Assembly (NCBI RefSeq): GCF_028009165.1
Contig: NC_079246.1
Span: 1,984,001 to 2,048,000 of the forward strand
Length of the DNA: 64,000 nt
Direction: 5' to 3'
Source of the DNA: Akanthomyces muscarius
Taxonomy: Eukaryota; Ascomycota; Sordariomycetes; Hypocreales; Cordycipitaceae
Part shown: piece by piece, positions 10,145-22,158 of the stretch
How the letters are laid out: each line of letters begins with the position of its first letter
How positions within the stretch are numbered: the stretch's first letter is position 1
Notes under the pieces: generated by a model
Databases searched by the model: none
What the model saw: only the letters and a program-made list of their open reading frames with translations
What the model was told of the DNA's origin: nothing
Position numbers and translations under genes: made by a program

Positions 10145-11653
10145 TGTGATAAGACTGGATTTGAGTTGAAAAACGGGTAGATCCGAGCGTAAGAGATAAG
10201 GCGCTTTGACTTGATTGTTTGGAGAGATTTGTGGCTTGCTTATCGAGAATATTTTCGTGGGGTTGGTGGTGTGCTGGGGATTTTATATCATAGATTGAGC
10301 TATCTTCACAGCATGAACATGATCACCTCCAGGATACCGAAGCAATTCTACATGACGTCGCAATTCATTCTCTTGGCATATTAGACACAGAACTGCTGAG
10401 CCGAGTGAAACCTTGCCCCCTTGCCCAACCTTGCTCATTCCGCATAAGTATTAGCAAGTGGCATCAGAGACGACCTTTTTTGTTTCTGCAGGCTCAGCGA
10501 AAACAAGTGCCGACACTCGTGAGAGCAAGACATACCGAGATCCGGCCAAGTCAAACCCACGAGGGTCTCAATTGTATACGGGTGCCGCATCTGGTGGCAG
10601 GGACGGCGTTGCATCCGTTTCCAAACAAGACAACGCCAAGCAAACTTTTTCACCTGTCAGGCTGTCATTGACATAATTTAGGATTTCGGAGCCGGAGCAG
10701 GATTGACATTAATGCTCCAAAGAAGCTCACGCAACCCGGCAGTATGTATGTTCCACGACCGGTGAGACATTGAGGGGCGAGGGTGGGTAGGATGGTGGAG
10801 TGGAGGTCTTCCCCCTCCTTCATTGTCTGTGCCAGCGGCCTTCCTCGACCGAGCACATATGTGCTTCTTTTCCGAGCCTCACGGCAAGTTGCTTTGGCGT
10901 CCCGCAAGGGAGGGGGTAGGGGTGGGATGGCACGGTGTGTGAGTAGTGTTTTGCAGTTGGCAGGCAGCAGGATTAGTCTGAATGGGACTAACATGGGACT
11001 AGCCCGGGAACCCTGGTCTAGGAACTGTTGGGCTGGGCGAGGTTTCTACCGGTACTGAGCACTGGCGTGACAGCCACTCAATCCTCGTCAAACCATGGCC
11101 GCACATTTTAGCTTTATTAGCCCACCCAACAGTGTAAGCGATATCACATTGACAGTGCGCGGCGCGAATATGGCAAGCGGATGACAGCGTCGGCCGAGCG
11201 CGTGCTTTCCCAGCTTCTGGCAGCAGAGCGACAAGTGGCTACGACAGAAACATCAGCCCACTACGGGATTAACCGCTTACACGCATCTTCACTCAGTCGA
11301 CTGTCCAAGCGCTCCCTTGTGTCTGCCAGCCACAGCCACGAGCACCACCACCACACCAAGACACCAGGCGTAACTCAGCCTCCACCTTGCCCACCCTGAG
11401 AGTTGGAGAAGAGAGCGTGCCTGGCGACGTGATGATCAATTCGCAAAGAAAGATGGTGGGGCAGGGTCTCAGGCATTGGAAGGTTCGCCAACGCTTCTAG
11501 ACTAGATGCTGTCAAAAAGCAAAACTTATTCTGAGTTGGAAGTTGGAATGAAGCGAATTGTAAACAAATGTATGGGATCTAAAAGTGTCTTTTTTCTATT
11601 GTACAATCTGCTGGCGCGCCTCGCGCGACGTGACAAGGTCGCTGGCGAACCCC
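10145..11653. other. Intergenic region between HsbA-like 4 and the bHLH gene
   Basis: No supported gene. Contains GCACATATGTGC at 10853-10864, about 710 bp upstream of HsbA-like 4. TCTAGGAA runs into an inverted copy of CAGCCCAACAGT near 11016-11034, matching the block at 4555-4577. Confidence 0.55.
10854..10863. promoter_or_regulatory. CACATATGTG palindrome upstream of HsbA-like 4
   Basis: Perfect 10-mer, 12-bp palindrome with flanks. Same word as at 1031-1040. Confidence 0.35.
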
Positions 11654-12839
11654 TCACAAGCCCTGTTCGCTAGCCTTCAGAGTGTCCAATTGCTCTTGCA
11701 ATGCCTCATTTTTCTCCAATAGTGTCTTTAAAAACTCGACCGCCTTGAACAAAATTCTGGATCTTGACCAAGTGCCTCCTCGGAGCTCCGGGACGAGCTC
11801 GGTGAGATCGTTGAATCCATCACGGATCAGACCACGGCGTTTCTTTTCGTGCCGAATGTGGTTGCTCCGCTTCTGCTCGATCGTGAGCTTTTTGCGTTGC
11901 CCCTTTGGCTCCCGTTTGGATATAGAAGGCCCTCCGGCAGAGGCTGCGGAGCTTTCTGTGTATGCCTTCTTCGGGACGTTTCGTCTGCTGCGGCCGATGG
12001 GTCCTTTTCTGACGGACGACGCGGGGCTGCGAGCTGGACTTGATCTGGATCCAGTCGATTGCGCATCATCAGCATCAGCGTCTTGTTCCTCCTCGTCATC
12101 TTCTTCGTCTTCCTCCTCCTCCTCCTCTTCTTCCTCTTCGTCCGGCATGAATTGGAGTCTGAACTGGGTGAGTTGCCTCACACCAACTCTGCGCCGTGGA
12201 CTTCTGGCCTCTGTATCAAACATAGCATCGCTTCCCCACTGCACTGAATCTCCGGCAAAAGTTCGAGACGGCGACCCCCTCTCCGGTGGGTACACCCACT
12301 CCATGAAGGTGTTCTCATTGTCGTTTATTTGCCGGTTGCGCAGCATGTCTTCCTTGAAGTCGACTGACGTCTGGTGACGCAGATTGGAAGGCAGACATCC
12401 CCCGGCAGGCTTTGCTTGCCTGTTTCCACCTGCGGCATCAGGGTTCAGCAAAGAATCCGGTTGGCTCGGATAGACAGTCGCGCTTTGGTTGACGTCCGAC
12501 GGCCCCGTGTATTTTTGCGATGTACAGGAGTTGGAGTCATAGTTCTGATTGTTCAGACTCATGCCGTAATAAATGCTTTGGCTTTCGTAAGGGTCTTGCA
12601 CAAAGGCAATGAATGGAGTGCCACGCGGATCGACTAGTGTAATCGGTAAGGCGTTGGAAGCGTTATCAGGACACGACATTGCCGTGTAGGATGGTGTCCA
12701 GCCTATCTGGCCCAACTGAGTGGTCGAATACATGTCAGCTGCAGACTGTCAGCGTGGATTCACAGCACCGAATACAGGTCCATTTTTTGAGTCTGGAGGC
12801 GGGCGAAAACAGCAAGATAATGCACGTACCTAACTGCAT
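11654..12839 (-). CDS. bHLH transcription factor
   Basis: The main exon 12738-11654 encodes about 360 residues. An optional first exon 12839-12830 (ATGCAGTTAG, donor GTACGT, acceptor CTGCAG) joins in frame and adds MQLAD; otherwise translation starts at ATG 12733. An acidic run of Glu/Asp (about residues 200-225) and a basic Ser/Arg stretch precede the C-terminal bHLH domain. Its basic region is KRSNHIRHEKKRRGLIRDGF, helix 1 NDLTELVPEL, the loop Gly-rich, and helix 2 SRILFKAVEFLKTLLEKNE, running into a short coiled coil. The His-Glu-Arg pattern of the basic region predicts CANNTG binding. The closest feel is yeast Ino4-type bHLH proteins, but this is uncertain. It lies at the end of the HsbA block, whose spacers contain CATATG sites. 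Confidence 0.85.
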
Positions 12840-15800
12840 ATGGGCGCGTAGAAAAGTGAGGTGGCTTTGCTGCAAGCAGGTATAATCACAACTGGTTAAA
12901 GCGTAACCTACAGAGGTGGTTCGGAGCACACAAAGATAAGGCGATCGCGAGGGATTTATCTATCCAGCTATTCCCCAGTCGGCTGGTGAAAAAAACAGTC
13001 CAACGGGCCTTGCAGATGCGACTCTGTGAGGTCAGCCACTGGGGCACAAATTGTCTTGTTCAAAGGTCGTGCATCGAAGATTCTCATTGGCAGCAGTGGA
13101 GAGTGTCTCGAAGGTCGTGGCTGCAACAGGGCAGCTGTCACCCTAGCGGCTTGGGAGGGAGCGGCAGCGATCACTGCCTTTCCAGGCCTCCCGCCGCCTC
13201 TGTTGTCTTTGAGTAGCGTCAGTTGACCCACGCGGTGCATTCCTGCAGAGAGATTCCTGGTGGCAGCAGCTGCAAAAGCCGCCGTCAAAGCACCCCAGAG
13301 TCACGGACGCGGGGAAGTGTGGAGAGCGAGGAGACAATAGCGAGGTAGTTGTCGAGGCTCACATGCAGTGAACCCTCAATTCCTCTCGACCATACAGCAA
13401 AGAGATGAAAAACTGGACTAATTAACCAGGCACATGGCGGGGGCACTAGTGCGCCTCCATTCTGCTCGAGTGACAGGAGCCATCGCAGACCGAGACGCGG
13501 GAAACGAAAAAACGAAACCCCCCTCATCACCGCATTTGGAGTCGGCAGACCCTTGCAAGCCCTGTGAGCCTACAAACTAACGTTAGTCTCCCAGTGCTCG
13601 GCTGATCTCCTCCTGCCAACAGCAAGCCTGTTCTCCCATCAATGGGCCCGTCTCCTCTTGATCTTGATATCCACATTGGCAGGAGATTAAAAACGGCCTT
13701 TCCTGTCCTGGACGCCACAGGTTGGAGAATGTCTCAGCGATACTCAAGCCAGGCAGATCGTCCTAGCGCTACCCCCCTCAAAGGGCGTGCCCCGACTGGA
13801 TGGCGCACACACAGCTACAGATTCTTCACCAACGAGTACTGGGTAGAACTTGCTCCGCGACTGAGGCTTAAGCCAGAAACGGAGGACAAGCCACAAAATT
13901 ACGCCGAATGCGCAGCATCTCCAATTCAGCCTGAGCTTCTTCAACCCCACACTTTGCACCTCGCCAATCCTCTTGCAAGGCAATCCCCCCTGTCAAGCTG
14001 CATTGTTGATTGCTCTCTGCATGATCTGGTGTACATGCTCCCCAAGACTCGACTGGACCTCGGACAATGAGGCAAGCTGCCCTGGATTGTTTCTAGGAAC
14101 GACTGGCTCCTGCGAAAAACGGATGAGGTCAGGATTGATGCGCGACATGGATTTGGTACCGGAAGATCGTACTGATTGAGTGCTTGTAATTAATCTGCGG
14201 GCCTAATATGTGAATGCAGCATATGCCATGATATGCACTTATACGGGGCGATCTCGTTTTATCGCTTTCATTTACATCTTACTCTCACCCCGCCGGTAAA
14301 CCAATGTCGCCGTCATCACTCTGTCAATGATTCAACGTCGTCTTACCAAGTTTTCCGGTAGCTGATGATGCCGTGATCAAACATCTTGACTGCATGCATG
14401 TGATGGTCTCAAGCATTAATCATGCAAGCCAGTGTGCTAAGATCTATGCTCCCCTGACTACTTGCATGCGGAAAAAAGGCGAGATGAGTTACCAAGCGAT
14501 GTTGATCTCCCGCCGTCGCATCCTGGCCTGATTTGACACGATGCGCCTCGGCTCGTTGCATCGTCCTAGTGCGCCGAACAGTCCCCCAGGCTTCTCATGC
14601 TACTGTACACATATGTACTCGTTAGAGCCGCAGTCCTGCATGTTGACTGGAAAGGGTGTTTGGCACGTTGGCCCACACCCCAGGTCCCAGGCATTGCGCA
14701 CGCCGAGATCCGAACAGGTTTGCCCATCGTGCAAGCACGAGCCAGATCCCTAGAGATATAGTTGCTTTCAACGTTCAATACACCTCGGTATTGGATGGAT
14801 GACAATTTGCAAACATGTGAATGGTGAAGCCGGTCAAGACCGGAAACAGAGTGATGTCACGAGGGCCATAGCGACGATAAGTGTCCGTTTCATGAAAATG
14901 TTGAGCGGGACTAATTTGCAATTATCTCGTTGAGTATCTATGGTGAGACAAGCTGCAGTCCATGATATGATAATGGACGAAACGCATGAAGATTGAAGGA
15001 TTGCGAGGATGCACAGGCTCTCTACTCGTAGTATCAAAGATGGGGAGGCGAGCTACTTCACTGTTGCGGCTCTTATAGACACGATGTGCTGCTTTTCATG
15101 GTCATATAAGAGACTTTCTTATGCATTATACATATTGTCTGCACATATTTTATGTAAAACCTATCGATAATCATTCAACCCCGAAACAGCCGGTGTCAGT
15201 CCAGTCGATGCACCGTCCATCGACACAAGTGGCTAGCATACATGACAGCAAAGTGTGCGCAGAGTCGCTCAGATATTATTCAAAAGCAGTCACCTGCTTT
15301 AAGCTTCAATATCTTCAGCTGTGGAGCTCATTTTAAAATCGAGGTCGTTTCGCAGAAGCGCCAAAGAAAATTGCGCTCCACGATGTCCATGGTCATTTTT
15401 GCTTTGTGGGAGTTCTCTTTCCGAAATCGGTTTTCACAGTAGCATCATCAGAGCAATCGCGACCTGAGACACTCCAAAAGAATACCACCACACGATTTGA
15501 ACCTGCCGTTGCCATCAAGGTCGATGTTGAGACGAAAAAGAGGGCTCTCAAACTTGTCGAGACGAGGTAGGCTGCTAGACTGAAACGTCGAAAAGAAGAC
15601 GAATCTCCCTATACTCTTGTATAATTGATTTTGACAGAATCTTATTCGCGACCGGTACAGTCACGCAAATTATTTTCTTCACTGGTCATAAATACCCGAT
15701 GGTCGTCGGCATAGTGTTACGTCTGACTGGCACAAAAAAGAGTTTGCCTCAAGCAAGAAACGCAGGAAAATATGTATTTTTATCGGTGCACTGCAGAAAA

Positions 15801-16829
15801 TCCCTCAATACCCTACACCAGCTGTTCAAGCAATTAATAGCCAGCGAGTCGCAACCGTTGGATAATCAGCGCATCCAGCCATCCAGCCTCGATTGGTTAT
15901 AGAGAAGAGGTCAGCTACAAATCTGCGTCATGGTCACGACCACATAGTAGGCTCATCTTCGTCATCAATGAGCTCCTTTATCGGTGATGTCGACCAGGTA
16001 CTGGACAGAATTGACTTGGTCTGACGCTCACTCTTTACTTTGGTGAGAGCAACAGTACACCCAACGATTTATTTTATTTTCAAATAATACGTTAAATACA
16101 ACGCAAGCTGATGAAAGTACATGATATAAAAGGAAACCGCTACTTTCCTAGTGATCTCAAGTCAGCGCATGTAAGAAAAACCATCTGTTGAATACTGGTC
16201 GCGGCCGGCCAGATCCGGTGCTGATACGCGCCCGTCCTCCTCAGCAATCGACAAGGTTGATATCACACGAGCAGGGGCTAATCTGCACATGCGCGACCCC
16301 AGAACTGCCAGCGCAGACTCGATAAGAATGAAGAATCGGAACAGCCTTCTCATTCTCTTAGTCTACTGTTAGTATATCTGATTTCTTTTTACGTTAAAAG
16401 AACTTGACAATTCAACACAATTCTACCTCTCGTGGGTTGTATGCAGTTAAGACTCGAACCTTGCATGTGGTGCACGTGACACACCAGCTGCGGGAGGCGC
16501 TGTCATGAGCCAATCAGGGTCTCTCCGCACAAGCAAGGCACCAGGGCAGGGTATCTTCGAGGTCATCGTGACGGAACAAGATTCAACTCTCGACTGTTGC
16601 TTTCGCTGAATCAAAATTTGCCATCTGTCAGTTCCGCAACATCGTCGCGCAGAGAGTCGTGCTTTCGTCTCTTCCTCGGAGCCCGCACTATTTTTTGCGC
16701 TGTCGTGCCCCGGCGCTGTCTCCAGGTGGATCACGCGAGGTCAAGTCTGCCCTGCTTGTTTGTAGCTTGGGTTATTGTCCGACGGAGAAGACTGTCCTAC
16801 CCGCTTAGGCGGCCTCGAAACAGCAAGTC
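12840..16829. other. Long divergent intergenic region, bHLH / uridine kinase
   Basis: About 4 kb without a supported gene. Short open frames occur (the longest, 142 codons at 13642-14070, lacks any recognisable feature). Another ACATATGT lies at 14609-14616. 14.8-16.4 kb is clearly more AT-rich than the surroundings. No TE termini seen. Confidence 0.55.
14609..14616. promoter_or_regulatory. ACATATGT site in the bHLH / URK1 spacer
   Basis: Same core word as upstream of the HsbA genes but not close to any start codon. Listed because it belongs to the cluster of such words in the first 15 kb. Confidence 0.2.
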
Positions 16830-18625
16830 ATGTCGAATCTGGAGACGCACGTCACGGTGCAGAAGCGAGCGTACTATGCACCGCCCTGGGCCGACGTCAG
16901 CATTATTGGTGTGGCGGGCAGCTCCGGCTCTGGAAAGTCGACTCTTTCTCAGGCGATCGTCAAGAAGCTAAACCTGCCATGGGTGGTGATTTTGTCCATG
17001 GTACGGGCCTTTTACCAGCTGTCTCCTTTTTTCGGTGTTTTGTTCCGGTGTCTGACTGTGCATAGGACTCGTTCTACAAGACTCTCACACCTGAGCAGTC
17101 GAAGCTGGCTTTTGACAACGACTATGATTTTGATTCCCCCGATGTGCGCCCATCAACTTACTTCATCCCTTCTTGGTGCTAATAGCAACTTCCAGGCCAT
17201 CGATTTCGACATCTTGGTTGAGCGCCTCAGGGATCTCAAAGCTGGGTAAGTGTCTTGATGAGGCGCAGTAATGTCGCATGCTTAACGTATGTGTAGAAAA
17301 CGAGCCGATATTCCTGTGTACTCGTTTGCCAAACATCAACGTCTGGATCAAACAACATCAATCTATTCCCCACATGTTCTTGTTCTGGAAGGCATTTTCG
17401 CTCTGTACGACCCACGGGTATTAGAGCTTCTGGATATGGGTGTGAGTGACTGCCATGGCAACATGTTGTCTGCTCTTTAGTTCTGACATCCGTACAGATT
17501 TATTGCGAGGCTGATGCGGACACCTGTTTGTCACGTAGAAGTAAGTTCATGCATACAGCTGATGCGGTGCACCCTGACTAAGACATGCATGAAAAATAGT
17601 TGTGCGAGACGTGCGCGAGCGTGCTCGAGACATTGAAGGATGCATCAAGCAATGGTTCGCTTATGTCAAGCCCAACTTCGAGAAGGTACATTTCTCTCTC
17701 GGCTGTGATGGTCGAATCTCGGCTTACCAAGATTTTAGTTTGTCGAGCCGCAGAGGAAGGTCGCAGATCTCATCGTGCCACGAGGCATCGAGAACCGGGT
17801 CGCACTTGGTAAGAGATGCTGTCTTACGCTGCCTGAGTCAACATCTAATGATGTCTGTAGACATGATGGTTCAATTCATCGACAAGAAACTAGTCGAAAA
17901 GTCCACACATCACCGAGATGCACTGTCGAGACTAGAAGCGGAATGCAAGGAGCAGCCGCTCTCTGATCACGTTGTTGTGCTGAATAGTACACCGCAGATC
18001 AAGGCCATGAACACGATTTTGCAGGATATTGACACGTCGGCGGAGGACTTTATCTTTTACTTTGACAGATTGGCGGCGCTGGTGCTTGAACAGTTAGTGC
18101 CGTGCCTGACATTCAGCTGAACAAGCCGCTAACAGAGACAGGGCGCTCAACAATGTCCAATTTCAAAGTCTATCCATCAACACTCCCGCCGGGTATGAAT
18201 ACAACGGCCTGGCGCCCAAGGGTGAGGTCAGCGCCGTCATTGTGCTGCGCGGTGGCTCGGCGTTTGAAGCCGCGCTAAAGCGCACGATTCCTGATTGCCG
18301 AACCGGCCGCCTCTTGATCCAGTCCAGCTTCAAGACTGGCGAGCCGGAGCTGCACTACCTGAAGCTCCCCGACGATATTGGCACGCACGAGAGTGTTTTG
18401 CTGCTGGATACGCAGATGGCGAGTGGTGGCGCGGCCCTCATGGCCGTGCAGGTCCTGGTTGACCACGGCGTGGCTCTCAACAAGATTGTGCTCGCGACGT
18501 ACTCGGCCGGCAGGATCGGACTCCATCGGCTCATGACTGTCTTTCCCGAAATCAGGGTGGTCGTGGTGAACGTCCTGGCGGACCAGGAGCAACGCTGGGT
18601 TGAGAACCGATATTTTCGTTGTTAA
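16830..18625 (+). CDS. URK1: Uridine kinase with C-terminal UPRT-like domain
   Basis: Nine exons (16830-17000, 17066-17143, 17196-17245, 17297-17441, 17498-17540, 17600-17685, 17739-17808, 17861-18092, 18142-18625) close in frame to 452 residues. The P-loop is GSSGSGKS (residues 30-37); DSFYKTLTPEQ and DFDSPDAIDFD are the uridine-binding region, and RDVRERARD is the conserved Arg-rich lid. The C-terminal part (about 255-452) has a phosphoribosyltransferase fold: VIVLRGGSAFE, a QMASGGAALM loop at the PRPP site, and IVLATYSAGRIGLHRL. It phosphorylates uridine and cytidine in pyrimidine salvage; the C-terminal domain in this family is usually catalytically poor. Cytosolic. Confidence 0.92.
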
Positions 18626-19641
18626 GTCATGCATTGCTCGGGAAGGACGGGATGGGCTTCAAGGGTTCGCGGCGTAGTTGGCATTGCATTTTGCATATGA
18701 GCATATAGCACTTTCATATATTGTTGGCCGTATGCCGGTCTGACGTGTTATGTATTGAAATCCGTTGTTTCATGCTAAATTGTGAGTCTGTTCATGGCCA
18801 AGTTGGCTTGGCACCACGTCCATCCATCGGTGCCCGTCCGGTGTCCTCGCTATCGGGTCGGAGCTCGGGCTGCCGACATCATGTCCGCGGGGAGTGCGGT
18901 CGACGCATACCGAGCTGATGGCAGCGACCGCTGTGGCATTAGCAGCGCGCGACGCGGCGCCAAAAGCAATGGCAGCTCGCCGGAATAACTGCCCAAAAAT
19001 CGTCTCCCTCCCAAAATTAACAAAGTTCCTTCTTTTCCTGTGCGACGGCTGCCATGGACTATGCACGGAGCGGCCGGAAAACAAGCCCAGCTTGTGTTGC
19101 ACGATCGTGTCCTTCAGTGGAGCGAGCGCCGATGCGCTGCGCCGGTGCTTTTTCAGACGGCCCACAGCGCTCCCACTGGACCAGTACAGGCAGTCATCAT
19201 CCGGAAATGGCCCTGTCGAGCCCCAACCCACGGCAGCCACAGTGGCTCACCACTGCTAAGCTACCTAGGTATCAGTCGCTGGGTACCTATCAGTGGCTCG
19301 AAAAAGTCCGTCTGATGAGGGTCTCTCGGCCAGCCTATGACGCCACTACCTGTGCCGTGCTAGCCAGCTTCAGCTGCGCCTAAACCTGATTGCTCGAGGT
19401 GACCCAGCGCCTCTTCCGTCGACGCCGCGATAGCTGTTTACGGAGCCTCGAATTTTTCACTCCCTTCCATTCATCCTTGGCTTGTTATTTTGCATTGCTA
19501 ATCTACTCCGGGCCAATTGCTCTCAAAACCGTTATTCTCGTCATCTGCGACTGGCCATCTATGCCTGCCTTCAGGTAGCTTTGCTTCGCTGTGTTTGCGT
19601 GTGTTTCCCGCGGAGCTCCCGCCTTCGTTGTTGCGCTGGCC
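18626..19641. other. Intergenic region, URK1 / NDE1
   Basis: URK1 3' end and NDE1 promoter/leader. No supported gene; the upstream frame joined to NDE1 begins only with GTG. Confidence 0.6.
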
Positions 19642-21790
19642 ATGGCTGCGCCGCTTCGTCCCGTCGGCAGCGCGGCTGTCCGCCGTCTTCTGAGACCCTT
19701 GCCTCGCGGCTCGTCTGCTCAACCCGTCGTCCAGTTCGCGCCCAGGTCCAGAACCTTTGCCCAGCTTCATCGCCTGACGTCACCGACCTTGAAAGCCGCC
19801 GCCTCCCAGGGCTACTGCCGCGCCCAGCGCCCAACAGCAACCACTCTGGTCCATCTTCGCGCCCTCTCTGGCAAGCCATTGCCTCAGCGGCAGTCATGGA
19901 CGCTCAACTTTTGCTACAGGATGATGGCCTGGATTGGCACGTCCATTGCCGTCGGCGGTATCCTCGTCACGGCCTTCTTCGTTTACGATGCGACCACATA
20001 CAAGGAGGGCGCGGACGCCGGTGACATCACCGTCGGCCAGCTCGCGCTGCAGCCGCGCCGCGGTGGGCCTAAGAACCTGCCCATCGCTGACGTCCTCATC
20101 GATGACAATGACAAGAATGGCAAGAGCGAGAACCAGGACAAGCCCAAGCTGGTCATTCTCGGAGGCGGATGGGGCGGCGTTGCTCTCCTGAAAGAGCTGC
20201 ACGCCGACGACTACCACGTCACCGTCATTTCGCCCACCAACTACTTCCTGTTCACGCCCATGCTACCCTCTGCCACCGTTGGAACTCTTGAATCGCGATC
20301 CCTTGTCGAGCCGATCCGCCGCATACTCGGCCGAATCCATGGCCACTTTATCCGAGCCAGCGCCGAAGACGTATGCTTCCACGAAAAGCTCGTCGAAGTG
20401 TCGCAGACGGACTGCAATGGTGAAAAGGTTCGCTTTTACGTGCCCTACGACAAGTTGGTTGTTGCCGTCGGCTCCGTGACCAACCCGCACGGCGTCAAGG
20501 GCCTCGAGAATGCCTTTTTCCTCAAAGACATCAACGACGCCCGGATGATTCGGAACAAGATTATTCACAACCTCGAGCTCGCATGCCTGCCCACCACGTC
20601 TGATATTGAGCGCCGCCGTCTTCTCTCCTTCTGCATCAGCGGTGGCGGCCCCACGGGTGTCGAATTCGCAGCCGAGCTCTACGATCTCCTCAACGAGGAT
20701 CTGACCCGAAACTTTCCCCGCCTGCTACGCAACGAAATCTCTGTCCACCTGATCCAAAGCCGCAGCCACATCCTCAACACCTATGACGAAGAGGTTTCCA
20801 AGTATGCCGAGAAGCGCTTCGCCCGCGACCACGTCGACGTCCTGACCAACTCGCGCGTGCAAGAAGTCCACCCGGACAAGATTGTCTTTTCGCAGAAGCA
20901 GGCCGACGGCACGCTCGTCACCAAGGAGCTCCCCATTGGCTTCTGCCTCTGGTCGACCGGCGTCTCCCAGACGGAGTTTGCGCAGAAGATTGCAAAGAGC
21001 CTGGGCGACTTCCAGACCAACCGCCGCGCCCTCGAGACCGACACCCACCTGCGCCTCACGGGCTCGCCGCTCGGCTCCGTCTACGCCATCGGCGACTGCT
21101 CGACGGTGCAGAACAACGTCGCCGACCACATCATCACGGTGCTGCGCAGCATCGCCTACAAGCACGGCAAGGATCCCGAGAACCTGCAGCTGCACTTTAG
21201 CGACTGGCGCAAGGTCGCCACCGAGGTCCGCCAGCGCTTCCCGCAGGCCGTGTCCCACCTGCGCCGTCTCGACAAGCTCTTCCAGGAGTTTGACAAGGAC
21301 CAGTCGGGCACGCTCGACTTTGGCGAGCTGCGCGAGCTCCTCGCCCAGATCGACAGCAAGCTCACCTCGCTCCCGGCCACGGCGCAGCGCGCCAACCAGC
21401 AAGGCGTCTACCTCGGCCAGAAGCTCAACAAGATGGCCCACCTCTCGCGCGGGCTCGAGGTCAACGACGTGCGCGACGGCGACCTCGACGCCGCCGCCTT
21501 CAAGGCGTTTGAGTACCGCCACCTCGGCAGCCTGGCCTACGTCGGCAACTCGGCCGTCTTTGACCTCGGCGAGGGCTGGAACTTTACCGGCGGCCTCTGG
21601 GCCGTGTACGCCTGGCGGTCGGTATATTTTGCGCAGAGCGTCAGCTTCAGAACGAGATGTCTCATGGCCATGGACTGGGCCAAGAGAGGGCTGTTTGGCA
21701 GAGGTAAGCTCCTTCTTCTTCGACAGATGTCTTGAAAACGACGAGAGCATGATTGGCTAACTTGACTCGACAGATCTCATGAGCTTCTAG
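19642..21790 (+). CDS. NDE1: External alternative NADH dehydrogenase with EF-hand
   Basis: Exons 19642-21703 and 21774-21790 give 692 residues; the small last exon supplies DLMSF-stop, replacing the readthrough tail of the long frame. ATG 19642 begins a basic mitochondrial presequence of about 90 residues, followed by a membrane helix (MMAWIGTSIAVGGILVTAFFVYD), as in the type that faces the intermembrane space. Domains: FAD-binding GGGWGGVALLKEL, NADH-binding ISGGGPTGVEFAAELYDL, and YAIGDCSTVQN. Between these and the C-terminal membrane-anchoring segment sits a canonical EF-hand, DKDQSGTLDFGEL. It oxidises cytosolic NADH and passes electrons to ubiquinone without proton pumping; calcium control is known for the EF-hand members. 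The symbol follows yeast usage. Confidence 0.93.
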
Positions 21791-22158
21791 GCAGCGAGGC
21801 TGTGCGCTGTTGGAGGTGGTTTATAAATGACAGTAAACTAGTAAAAAGAAAGGAGTTGCTGAGCGATTGTTTGGATGGGAGTCGCATGAGACTCTGGGAT
21901 GTTTTGCTTTAGACTGGTTGGTTGCTTTTGTTGCATTGCTTGAAAAAAACTCATTATTTTAATCTATGTCATTGTATACTCGTGCATCACAACCATATTC
22001 AACATGAGAAGAAACAAAAATGTCGACAAAACAGCAATGATGTATAAGTATGAAAAGAATATGCCAAGCGATAAATTTTTATATTCCCGAGCCCACCCAA
22101 ACAACATATGAAAATCCGCACCAAGTCTTTCTTTTTCGCGCTCCCCGTTTCATCTTCT
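21791..22158. other. Convergent intergenic region
   Basis: 3' regions of NDE1 and NOP53; AT-rich, nothing else seen. Confidence 0.6.

Noticed and set aside
12080..12150. CTC/TTC-rich tract as a microsatellite of interest
   Set aside because: It is the reverse complement of the acidic Glu/Asp run of the bHLH protein.
13642..14070. 142-codon open frame in the long bHLH/URK1 spacer
   Set aside because: No domain, no signal peptide or splice signals, host-atypical codon use; too weak to call.
16441..16470. GGTTCGAGTC on the minus strand, resembling a tRNA B box
   Set aside because: No matching T-stem, A box or acceptor stem at the right distance.
20725..21750. 341-codon frame antisense to NDE1, and similar long shadows at 22108-22680 (+), 31063-31971 (-), 33841-34902 (-) and 37259-38218 (+)
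   Set aside because: All lie fully within conserved genes on the other strand and show the low-complexity composition expected from codon bias.
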